A stretch of 6,401 bases of DNA from Pseudomonadota bacterium. GTDB taxonomy: Bacteria; Pseudomonadota; Gammaproteobacteria; Xanthomonadales; Xanthomonadaceae. The notes beneath the pieces are model-generated. The model was not told the DNA's origin, did not search any database, and worked only from the letters and a program-made list of their open reading frames with translations. Where the stretch lies: the NCBI GenBank assembly GCA_023425225.1, contig JAFADB010000254.1, positions 1-6,401 on the forward strand, in the 5' to 3' direction. Positions 1-6,401 of the stretch are shown here, piece by piece (the stretch's first letter is position 1; each line of letters opens with the position of its first letter). Position numbers and translations under genes: made by a program.

Positions 1-749
<749 letters not shown>

Positions 750-776
750 GGGGATGTTTCCGTCGATCGGGAGAAA

Positions 777-803
777 GCGGGGATTCTCACCGATTGTCCC
801 CGC
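777..803. promoter_or_regulatory. 7-bp inverted repeat upstream of the DUF808 gene
   Basis: GCGGGGA (777-783) and TCCCCGC (797-803) are perfect reverse complements separated by 13 bases. The pair lies 28-54 bases upstream of the DUF808 start codon. It could be a leader hairpin in that mRNA or a dyad operator for a dimeric regulator. The loop is rather long for a strong hairpin. In DNA this rich in GC a 7-bp match can arise by chance, so the regulatory reading is tentative. Confidence 0.3.
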
Positions 804-893
804 ACGGTCAGCAGATCCCGCGCCGTTCCCGTTCGACCGGACCCGCCTTCTTCGCGCTGCCTGCACAACGCCCAAGCGCGGCACAACGGTTTA

Positions 894-909
894 CGTGACA
901 AACATCACA
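894..909. promoter_or_regulatory. CRP/Clp-type operator, CGTGA-N6-TCACA
   Basis: The sequence CGTGACAAACATCACA matches 9 of the 10 conserved bases of the TGTGA-N6-TCACA consensus used by E. coli CRP and by Clp, its homologue in Xanthomonas. It sits in a locally AT-rich patch (about 887-920) inside GC-rich DNA. Its centre, about 901.5, lies roughly 147 bp upstream of the opgB start and 152 bp upstream of the divergent DUF808 start, so either gene or both could be the target. A weak -10-like CATACG (950-955) would place the operator near -61.5 of an opgB transcript, the usual class I activator position, but no clear -35 accompanies it. The match is seen directly; binding by Clp is inferred. Confidence 0.6.
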
Positions 910-917
910 ACAAACAT
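898..917. repeat. Tandem pair of ACAAACAT, 12-bp period
   Basis: The 8-mer ACAAACAT occurs at 898-905 and again at 910-917, separated by CACA. The first copy overlaps the core of the CRP/Clp-like palindrome. The spacing is close to one helical turn, so both copies would present on nearly the same DNA face. It could be a second regulator site beside the Clp site or simply low-complexity A/C-rich sequence. Confidence 0.4.
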
Positions 918-1048
918 TTCAGTCAGGTTCGTCTTGGCATGCTCGCTGTCATACGGTTGTCATGGTGCCATGCATCGTGGCGACACCCATCCGGCAGGTG
1001 ACGTGCCCCCGCACGCCTGCCCAACTCTTCACCGGATGAGCGTCGAAC

Positions 1049-3157
1049 ATGGCTTGGATCCTGCTCGTCTCCCTGTTGTTGCTGGTGGCGCTGACGCTGC
1101 TCTCGCGCCGCTGGGTATGGGCCAAGGCCGCGACCCTGTCGCTGCTGCTGCTGGCGCTGAGCTCGTGGTGGCTGATCGACCGGCTCAGCGGCGACGGCAT
1201 CAACGCCGCCACCCTCTACCACCTGAGCGCGGACATGGAAGGCGCCGGCGTCGGCGACTTCAAGGGCTACATCGCCGCCTACGTGGCCCTGCTGCTGGCC
1301 TCGCTGCTGCCGCTGGCGCTGCCGCGCATCCGCCGCTTCGCCCGCGACGGCCGCGGCCATGCGTCGCTGGCCGGGTTCGTGGCGCTGTTCGTGGTCGCCA
1401 TCGGCGCCAGCCCGCTGTATGCCGACGGCCGCCGCATCTACCACCAGCTGCAGCCGGTGGACTACGGCCCGGTGGTGGCCGAGTACGCGCGTCCGGAACA
1501 GCCGCTGGCCAAGCCCCGCAACATCGTCTGGATCTACGGCGAGAGCCTGGAGCGCACCTACCTCGACGAGAAGGCGTTCCCCGGGCTGATGCCCCACCTG
1601 TCGCAGCTGGCGGCGCAGGGCCTGGACTTCCGCGGCATCGACTCGGCCGAGGGCGGCGGCTGGACCATCGCCGGGCTGGTGTCGTCGATGTGCGGCGTGC
1701 CGCTGACCACCTCGCCGGGCGACGAGAACAGCATGGGCCGCATGGGCCGCTTCCTGCCCGAGGCGCAGTGCCTGGGCGACTACCTCAAGGCGCAGGGCTA
1801 CAGCAACCACTATGTCGGCGGCGCCACCGGCCTGTTCGCCGGCAAGGGCCACTTCCTGGAAAGCCACGGCTTCGACGAGGTGCGCGACCTGGAATACTTC
1901 CAGCAGCGCAAGATCGGCCCGGAGCACTTCTCCACCTGGGGCGTGCACGACGACGTGATGCTCAACGACGCCTGGGCCAGCTACCAGAAGCTCGCGCGTG
2001 CCGGCAAGCCGTTCATGCTCACCGCGCTGACCATGGACACCCACCACCCGGCCGGCCACCTGCCGGTGTCGTGCAAGGACACCCGCTACGAGAGCCGCTA
2101 CGGCGACATCGGCCTGCTCAACGCGCTCAAGTGCAGCGACCGGCTGATCTACGAGCTGGTGCAGAAGATCCGCAACAGCCCGCAGGGCGAGGACACCGTC
2201 ATCGTCATCGCCTCCGACCACCTGGCCATGCCCAACGACCTGAGCCGCGTGCTGGCCAAGCTCGACCGCGAGAACCTGCTGCTGTTCCTGGGCAAGGACA
2301 TCGTGCCGCAGCAGGTGGCGGTGGAGAACGGCACCACGCTCGATTCCGGCGCCACCCTGCTGAGCCTGCTGGACCCGAAGGTCGACGCCATCGGCTTCGG
2401 CCGCTCGCTGCTGCTGCCCGCCTCGGCGCGCGCCAGCGCCAGCGCCGCCGCGTTCCGCCACGACGGCAAGGACTACCCGCGCTACCTGGCCTTCGCGCGC
2501 TCGCTGTGGACCGGCCCGCCCAGCCGCAGCCTGCGCATGGACGAGGACGAGCGCGTGGTCATCGGCTCGCAGCAGGTCAAGCCGCCGGTGCTGCTGGAAT
2601 ACGACAAGCAGTGGAACATCAAGGCGGTGTACCTGGAGAACACCTCGCGACAGTTCGAGCGCACCAACCGCCGCAACACGCTGGCCTACGTGGACCGCTG
2701 CACCGCGTTCGAGGACGGCTCGGTGGACGGCGACTGGTGCGCGCTGCTGGTGGACCGCCACAACGGCCGCCGGCTGGTGCACGACGCCGACCTCAAGCGC
2801 GGCATCGAGGTCGGCGCCGGCATCGGCCAGGTCGCCGACAACTCGGCGCGGGTGCGGCAGTCGTTCATGATCACGCGCAAGGCCGAGAAGGCCAATCCCG
2901 GCCACTACATCCTGCAGGTGTGGGCGCGGCAGCAGCCGACGCGGCCGTTCTGGATCGAGGCGATCTCGGCCAAGGGCAAGGTGGTGATGGCCCAGCAATG
3001 GGTGCAGCCGGATGCCTCGGGCCGGATCAGCGTGCCGCTGGGCCTGGACCAGGAGGTCGACGACCTGGAGATCCGCGCGTGGCTGGACTACACCGAGCGG
3101 CTGGCGGTGGAGAACTACGCGCTGGTGCCGTCGCTGGAGGCGGACGAGAGCTCCTGA
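1049..3157 (+). CDS. opgB: Phosphoglycerol transferase I (OPG-modifying, alkaline-phosphatase superfamily)
   Basis: This 702-residue protein closely resembles E. coli OpgB (MdoB, 763 aa), which moves phosphoglycerol from phosphatidylglycerol to periplasmic glucans. Four hydrophobic segments (about residues 1-19, 25-45, 73-92, 107-121) anchor it in the inner membrane; the rest should be a periplasmic LtaS/sulfatase-type domain. Visible motifs are IYGESLERTY (162-171, Glu165 a likely metal ligand), GWTIAG (204-209, Thr206 the likely nucleophile by analogy with LtaS), MDTHHP (329-334) and ASDHLAM (388-394, Asp390/His391 metal ligands). The early SGDGIN (47-52) and EGAGV (64-68) stretches also match OpgB rather than other sulfatases. 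Residues from about 480 on are a family-specific C-terminal region, shorter than in E. coli. The start is ATG 1049, with a modest GGATGAG (1034-1040) before it. All key residues are present, so it looks functional. It is monocistronic, converging on the mscS-like gene. Confidence 0.93.
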   Translation: MAWILLVSLLLLVALTLLSRRWVWAKAATLSLLLLALSSWWLIDRLSGDGINAATLYHLSADMEGAGVGDFKGYIAAYVALLLASLLPLALPRIRRFARDGRGHASLAGFVALFVVAIGASPLYADGRRIYHQLQPVDYGPVVAEYARPEQPLAKPRNIVWIYGESLERTYLDEKAFPGLMPHLSQLAAQGLDFRGIDSAEGGGWTIAGLVSSMCGVPLTTSPGDENSMGRMGRFLPEAQCLGDYLKAQGYSNHYVGGATGLFAGKGHFLESHGFDEVRDLEYFQQRKIGPEHFSTWGVHDDVMLNDAWASYQKLARAGKPFMLTALTMDTHHPAGHLPVSCKDTRYESRYGDIGLLNALKCSDRLIYELVQKIRNSPQGEDTVIVIASDHLAMPNDLSRVLAKLDRENLLLFLGKDIVPQQVAVENGTTLDSGATLLSLLDPKVDAIGFGRSLLLPASARASASAAAFRHDGKDYPRYLAFARSLWTGPPSRSLRMDEDERVVIGSQQVKPPVLLEYDKQWNIKAVYLENTSRQFERTNRRNTLAYVDRCTAFEDGSVDGDWCALLVDRHNGRRLVHDADLKRGIEVGAGIGQVADNSARVRQSFMITRKAEKANPGHYILQVWARQQPTRPFWIEAISAKGKVVMAQQWVQPDASGRISVPLGLDQEVDDLEIRAWLDYTERLAVENYALVPSLEADESS

Positions 3158-3172
3158 GCCGCACGCCCTAAC

Positions 3173-3257
3173 GTGGGAGCGGTGTGTTCGTGGGAACGGC
3201 GTGAGCCGCGATCGGGCTTCCGCGGGAAGGCTCGTCGCGGCTCACGCCGTTCCCGCG
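3173..3257. repeat. REP-type palindromic element with perfect 20-bp inverted arms
   Basis: The arm GGGAACGGCGTGAGCCGCGA (3192-3211) is repeated as its exact reverse complement at 3235-3254, and a G-T wobble plus two pairs extend the stem to 3189/3257. The 23-base centre holds its own small hairpin, CTTCC-GCG-GGAAG (3217-3229), so the whole could fold into one long, slightly interrupted stem. Each arm is itself an imperfect small hairpin (CGGC-GTGA-GCCG) behind a GTGG or GCGG head, as expected of a pair of REP units in opposite orientation. A degenerate extra head, GTGGGAGCGG (3173-3182), stands 17 bases before the matching GTGGGAACGG (3190-3199). Intergenic repeats beginning GTGGGAGCGGC are common in xanthomonad genomes. 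Confidence 0.85.
3189..3257. terminator. Probable bidirectional transcript end between opgB and the mscS-like gene
   Basis: The REP hairpin lies 32 bases after the opgB stop codon and 17 bases after the stop of the convergent channel gene, and it is nearly symmetric, so either transcript would form the same stem. No T-tract follows on either strand, which argues against a classic intrinsic terminator. It may instead block 3'-to-5' mRNA decay or assist Rho-dependent ends. This reading rests on position and stem strength only. Confidence 0.5.
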
Positions 3258-3273
3258 CGAAGCGACCCGGCAG

Positions 3274-5712
3274 CTACTCGCGGCGGCTGTCCCGTTCCTC
3301 GCGCACCTCGCCGACGATGCGGATGTCCTGCGGCGTGGCCAGTGCGATGTGCGCGTCGGACAACGCGGCCAGCAGGCGGAAATACAGGTCGCTGCGCACG
3401 CCGTAGACGTTGCGCGGGCTGGAGACGTAGGCGAACGAGTTGATCGCCACCTGTCCGCCGGCGATCGAATCGATGAACACCGACGGCGCCGGATCCTCAA
3501 GCACCCCGGGATGTTCGGCATAGATCGCCAGCAACAGCTCGCGCACCTGCCCTACGTCGCTGCCCAGCGGCAGCGAGAACTGGATCTGTACCCGTCCCAG
3601 CGGATTGGCCATGGTCATGTTGCGGATGGTCTTGGTGATCAGCTCCGAGTTGGGCACGATCAGCGTGGACTTGTCGCCGACCTGGATCTCGGTCGAACGC
3701 ACGCTGATGCGGCGGATGTCGCCTTCCTGGTCGCCGATCTTGATCCAGTCGCCGATCTTCACCGGCCGCTCGGCCAGCAGGATCAGCCCGGAGACGAAGT
3801 TCTGGGTGATCGCCTGCAGGCCGAAGCCGATGCCCACCGACAGCGCGCTGACCATCAACGCCAGCTTCTCCAGCCCCAGGCCCAGCGCGGTCAGCGTCCA
3901 CAGCGCCACCAGCGCGATGCCCAGGTAGCGCGCCACCGTGGCGATGGAGGCCTTGGACGCGGTGTCCAGCTCGGTCCGCGGCAGGTAGGTGTCCACCAGC
4001 CAGCGCTGGATCACCTGCATCAGCGCCAGTCCCACCAGCAGTACCAGCACCGCGCGCAGCACGTCGCCCGGCATCAGCGAGAGCTTGCCGATGATCAGCC
4101 CGTTGCTGGCCAGGTCGAACCAGCCGAAGAACGAGGCGAAGTTGGAACCGAACGGCTGCAGCACCGCCGCCAGGCCGGTCATCAGCAGCACCAGTCGCAG
4201 CAGCGCCGACAGCAGCACGCCGGCCTGCTCCATGTGGCTCGGGCGCAGCCCCAGCGCGCCGTTGGCGGCGCGGCCGAAGCGGCTGTCCGGGTCGAACAGC
4301 CAGCGCGAGAAGTCGTCGGCGAACATCATCAGCACCGCCAGCGCGCCGCTCACCACCGCCACCCAGATCACCTGGCGGGTGGCGAACAGGGCGAAGTTGA
4401 CGTAGCCGGCCAGCACCGCCACCAGCGCCACCGCCACCACCAGGTTGACCACCAGCGCCACCAGCACCACGACGCCGCTGCGCCGTTGCGGCACCGTGGC
4501 GCCGGTGGCCGCGTCCGGCGTTTCCGCATCCTGCGCCGGTGCCGGACGATGCAGCCGCAGCAGGCTGGCGATCGTGGCCATCACCAGCAGCGCGAAGGCC
4601 AGCGCCACCGCGCCTTCCACCAGCAGCGTGGTCGCCGCGCTGGTCCGCGCGGCGGCGTTGACCAGCAGCACCAGGCCGCTGAACCACGACAGCAGCGCCG
4701 TGGCCTGGGCGTAGCGGCGCAGCCGCGTCGCGGTGGCGTCGTCGAGCGCCAGCAGACGCCACGACGGCTGGCGCGGCATCAGCAGGCTGGAGGCGACCGC
4801 GGCGATGAAGGCGGACAGCGCGCTCAGCACGACGAAGCCGTCGGCCAGCGAATCCAGGCGTGCCGGGATCGCCCCCAGGCCGCGCAGCGCCTGCACCGCC
4901 AGCGCCGCGGCCAGGCCCGGCATCAGCGTGCGCACCAGCAGTTGCCACAGCGCCAGCCCGGAACGACGCAGCCGCGTGCCCGGCGCCGCGCGGCTGGCGG
5001 CATAGCGCCGGCCCAGCCAGCGCAACAGCAGGTTGGCCGGCCACAGCAGCACCAGCGCGAACAGCAGTTCCAGTGCCGGCGTGATCCAGCCATTCCTGGA
5101 CACGCCGCTGCGCACGCCATCGGCTACCGTGCCGTAGAGCGCACGCAGGCGTTGCAGGTCGTCCGGCAGCGCCGTGCCGATGCGCTGCCAGGTCGATGCC
5201 GCCAGCGGCGAGGAGATCCGTTGCGACAGGCGCACGCCCAAGCGCTGGCTGAACTCGCGCTCGATCGTGGCGTTGAGCTGCTGGGCTTCCACCTTGAGCA
5301 GGCCGGCGCGCTTGATCGCCGCATCGATGTCGGCACGCTGCTTGTTCAGTTCGGCCCGGCGCGTGGTCAGCTCGCGTGCCTCGGTGGTGCCGTCGGCCAC
5401 CTCGCCCAGCTGCGCCAGGCGTGCATCGAGCTGCTCGCGCTGCGGGGTCAGCGAGCGCTCCACCGCCTCGGCGTCGCGCTGCGCGGCCAGCACCGCATCG
5501 CCCAGTCCGCGCAGCGCGTCCTGGTCGTCGGTGGTGTCCAGCTGCTTCTGCACCGTGGACAGGGCCTTCTCGGCCTTGTCCAGCTGCGCCGCCGGATCGG
5601 TGTCGGCCGCGGCCTGCGGCGCCTGCGCGAACACCGGCGTGGCCAGCAGCAGCGCGCCCCACAGCAACAGCCATGCGCAGAGGCGGCCACGGGTGGAGGA
5701 ACTCGAAGTCAT
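3274..5712 (-). CDS. MscS-family mechanosensitive channel with N-terminal DUF3772 domain
   Basis: The ATG at 5710-5712 gives 812 residues; a GTG at 5719-5721 would add three, and neither start has a strong Shine-Dalgarno. Numbering from the ATG: a signal peptide (about 8-29, ending TPVFA) leads to a charged, probably coiled-coil periplasmic part (40-160) within a DUF3772-type region reaching about 200. Some ten hydrophobic helices follow between 207 and 615. The MscS core comprises pore helix TM3 (620-647, SVGIGFGLQAITQNFVSGLI), the beta domain (VKIGDWIKIG at 651-660, LIVPNSELI at 684-692) and an alpha/beta end. By eye alignment with MscS, gate leucines L105 and L109 correspond to Val626 and Phe630, and hinge Gly113 to Ala634, as in larger MscK/MscM-like members. 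Such channels open under membrane tension to release solutes on hypo-osmotic shock. It lies 196 bp downstream of the Host_attach gene on the same strand. Family assignment is firm; which named channel it matches is not. Confidence 0.92.
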   Translation of the reverse strand: MTSSSSTRGRLCAWLLLWGALLLATPVFAQAPQAAADTDPAAQLDKAEKALSTVQKQLDTTDDQDALRGLGDAVLAAQRDAEAVERSLTPQREQLDARLAQLGEVADGTTEARELTTRRAELNKQRADIDAAIKRAGLLKVEAQQLNATIEREFSQRLGVRLSQRISSPLAASTWQRIGTALPDDLQRLRALYGTVADGVRSGVSRNGWITPALELLFALVLLWPANLLLRWLGRRYAASRAAPGTRLRRSGLALWQLLVRTLMPGLAAALAVQALRGLGAIPARLDSLADGFVVLSALSAFIAAVASSLLMPRQPSWRLLALDDATATRLRRYAQATALLSWFSGLVLLVNAAARTSAATTLLVEGAVALAFALLVMATIASLLRLHRPAPAQDAETPDAATGATVPQRRSGVVVLVALVVNLVVAVALVAVLAGYVNFALFATRQVIWVAVVSGALAVLMMFADDFSRWLFDPDSRFGRAANGALGLRPSHMEQAGVLLSALLRLVLLMTGLAAVLQPFGSNFASFFGWFDLASNGLIIGKLSLMPGDVLRAVLVLLVGLALMQVIQRWLVDTYLPRTELDTASKASIATVARYLGIALVALWTLTALGLGLEKLALMVSALSVGIGFGLQAITQNFVSGLILLAERPVKIGDWIKIGDQEGDIRRISVRSTEIQVGDKSTLIVPNSELITKTIRNMTMANPLGRVQIQFSLPLGSDVGQVRELLLAIYAEHPGVLEDPAPSVFIDSIAGGQVAINSFAYVSSPRNVYGVRSDLYFRLLAALSDAHIALATPQDIRIVGEVREERDSRRE

Positions 5713-5876
5713 GCTTGGCACCGTATCGGCGGGTTCGCGGGCGAAACCGGCATCTTAAGCCAGCGGCAATGCGAACCCGGTGCGCGTGCCGGCATGCCGC
5801 CGGCCTGCGGCCCGGGCCTGCCGTTCCCGCCCATGCCGGGCCTGGACGATGACCCTGGACCGCGTGGGCGGGCGAT
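5713..5876. other. Palindrome-rich intergenic stretch upstream of the channel gene, no gene seen
   Basis: No credible coding frame lies here. The DNA is very GC-rich, with short perfect palindromes (CGGCATGCCG at 5789-5798, GGCCCGGGCC at 5809-5818) and repeated GGGCCTG words (5814-5820, 5837-5843). On the minus strand a weak -10-like TAAGAT precedes the channel gene by about 40 bases, without a recognisable -35. The promoter of the channel gene therefore remains undefined; read-through from the Host_attach gene is possible. Confidence 0.4.
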
Positions 5877-5905
5877 GCGCTGGCGCGGTGCGCGCCTGGC
5901 AGCGC
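5877..5905 (-). terminator. Terminator-like hairpin after the Host_attach gene
   Basis: GGCGCG (5882-5887) and CGCGCC (5891-5896) pair across a 3-base loop, and GCGCT (5877-5881) pairs with AGCGC (5901-5905) beyond a 4-base bulge, giving 11 GC-rich pairs. The hairpin begins four bases after the stop codon of the minus-strand gene (5909-5911). There is no T-run on its downstream side, so it may attenuate rather than fully end transcription into the channel gene. Confidence 0.45.
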
Positions 5906-5908
5906 GGG

Positions 5909-6328
5909 CTATTGCGCCGAACGATGGGCCGCGGCCGAGACCTCGCGCTCGATGTCGTCCAGCGTCGATTTGGTCAGGGTCTTGTCGATCTCCAGCACGA
6001 TCCGCTGCCGCGCCTGTTCGTCCAGCAGCGGCCGCAACGTGCCCAGCGTGCGCGGATCGGCAATCAGCACCAGGTGCCTGTACTGGTCGGTCAACGCGCC
6101 ATGGTTCAGCCCCTTGGCCAGCTGCTTGGCGAACGTGGCTTCCTGCAGCTGTTCCTGGGTCATCTCGTCGGGCACGATGCCGGACGGCCCCTGCGCCTCG
6201 TCGGGCACCAGCTTCAGCCGTTCCTCCTGCTCCAGCGATACCGGCTTGTCGTCGGCGATGTTGCGGAACACCCGCGCACCCACGCCATCGGCCACCACCA
6301 CAAGCGTGCCTTCAGGAATCTTCTTCAT
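5909..6328 (-). CDS. Host_attach family protein (COG5622-like)
   Basis: This is a 139-residue soluble protein with no signal peptide or membrane segment, so it is probably cytoplasmic despite the family name. It follows the pattern of the Host_attach family ('protein required for attachment to host cells'): LVVVADGVGARVF (9-21) as the first strand, a variable acidic loop (30-60), FAKQLAKGL (66-74), YRHLVLIADPRTLGTLRPLL (83-102) and EIDKTLTK (113-120), then a C-terminal helix. The length is about normal for the family. The name goes back to work on Agrobacterium adhesion; the fold has been related to archaeo-eukaryotic release-factor-like domains, and the molecular function is not established. 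The start is well supported by GGAGA (6334-6338) five bases before the ATG. It is upstream of the MscS-type gene on the same strand, with a hairpin between them. Family assignment is good; a direct role in attachment should not be assumed. Confidence 0.88.
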   Translation of the reverse strand: MKKIPEGTLVVVADGVGARVFRNIADDKPVSLEQEERLKLVPDEAQGPSGIVPDEMTQEQLQEATFAKQLAKGLNHGALTDQYRHLVLIADPRTLGTLRPLLDEQARQRIVLEIDKTLTKSTLDDIEREVSAAAHRSAQ

Positions 6329-6333
6329 CCGAG

Positions 6334-6338
6334 TCTCC
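6334..6338 (-). promoter_or_regulatory. Strong Shine-Dalgarno of the Host_attach gene
   Basis: The minus strand reads GGAGA followed by CTCGG and then the ATG. It is the clearest ribosome binding site in the window and fixes the start of this gene. Confidence 0.75.
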
Positions 6339-6359
6339 AGACGTTTGACTGCTCGCCGG

Positions 6360-6365
6360 ACTATA
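6360..6365 (-). promoter_or_regulatory. Candidate -10 box of the Host_attach gene
   Basis: The minus strand reads TATAGT, five of six matches to TATAAT, about 31 bases upstream of the start codon, preceded by C (CTATAGT). No good TTGACA-like -35 stands 15-18 bases further up (the best there is CTGTTC), so the promoter may depend on an activator or an alternative sigma factor. In DNA this GC-rich a TATAGT just ahead of a gene is more informative than usual. Confidence 0.45.
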
Positions 6366-6401
6366 GGAACAGCGACGTGACGAACAGGCTAAGGAACGGC
6401 C

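Noticed and set aside
891..917. TTTACG (890-895) with AACATT 17 bp downstream as a sigma-70 promoter for opgB
   Set aside because: Only 4/6 and 3/6 matches, and the pair coincides with the much stronger CRP/Clp palindrome. A promoter further downstream activated from that site is more plausible.
961..972. CATGG-TG-CCATG inverted repeat in the opgB upstream region
   Set aside because: The loop of two bases is too short for a stable hairpin, and a 5-bp match is easily due to chance. No riboswitch or attenuator pattern surrounds it.
923..2998. A 691-codon open frame on the minus strand antisense to opgB
   Set aside because: The composition is low-complexity (Gln/His/Arg/Val-rich) and the plus strand encodes a clear OpgB with catalytic motifs; this is a codon-bias shadow.
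3349..6348. A 999-codon open frame on the plus strand antisense to the channel and Host_attach genes
   Set aside because: Its product is dominated by Gln, His, Arg and Ala with no domain pattern, and it runs through an intergenic gap. Long antisense frames are expected opposite genes with strong G/C third-position bias, and the minus-strand frames give recognisable families.
6345..6401. Possible start or end of another gene at the right edge
   Set aside because: The stretch is too short, and no frame shows a start with a ribosome site or a family signature.

Overview
The window is GC-rich, with strong G/C preference at third codon positions. Its gene content and the GTGGGA-headed palindromic repeat point to a gammaproteobacterium of the Xanthomonadaceae (Xanthomonas or a close relative). 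This is inferred from protein style and the repeat; there is no rRNA or other marker gene to fix the species. I see no phage, insertion sequence, CRISPR array or RNA gene. The window looks like ordinary chromosomal backbone carrying envelope and osmotic-stress genes.

Layout: (1) 1-749, minus strand, the N-terminal 249 codons of a DUF808/YedI-type inner-membrane protein whose 3' end lies outside the window. (2) 750-1048, a 299-bp divergent intergenic region with a near-perfect CRP/Clp-type operator (CGTGA-N6-TCACA, 894-909), almost equidistant from the two start codons, and a 7-bp inverted repeat in the presumed leader of the DUF808 gene. (3) 1049-3157, plus strand, opgB, phosphoglycerol transferase I, an enzyme that modifies osmoregulated periplasmic glucans (OPGs). 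(4) 3158-3273, a short convergent gap filled by a REP-type element with perfect 20-bp inverted arms, probably acting as a two-way transcript end. (5) 3274-5712, minus strand, a large MscS-family mechanosensitive channel with an N-terminal periplasmic DUF3772 module. (6) 5713-5908, a palindrome-rich gap with a terminator-like hairpin directly after the upstream gene. (7) 5909-6328, minus strand, a small Host_attach-family protein with a good Shine-Dalgarno and a -10-like box. (8) 6345-6401, upstream DNA with no gene visible.

Functionally, opgB and the DUF3772-MscS channel both concern the response of the envelope to osmolarity: glucans fill the periplasm at low osmolarity and MscS channels vent solutes on hypo-osmotic shock. 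They face each other across one hairpin, so they are neighbours but not an operon. The Clp-like site suggests, but does not prove, that opgB or the DUF808 gene belongs to the regulon of Clp, the xanthomonad CRP homologue that answers to cyclic di-GMP. I did not find a convincing undescribed system. The best items for follow-up are the Clp site, the REP hairpin and the presence of opgB in a lineage known for cyclic glucans.
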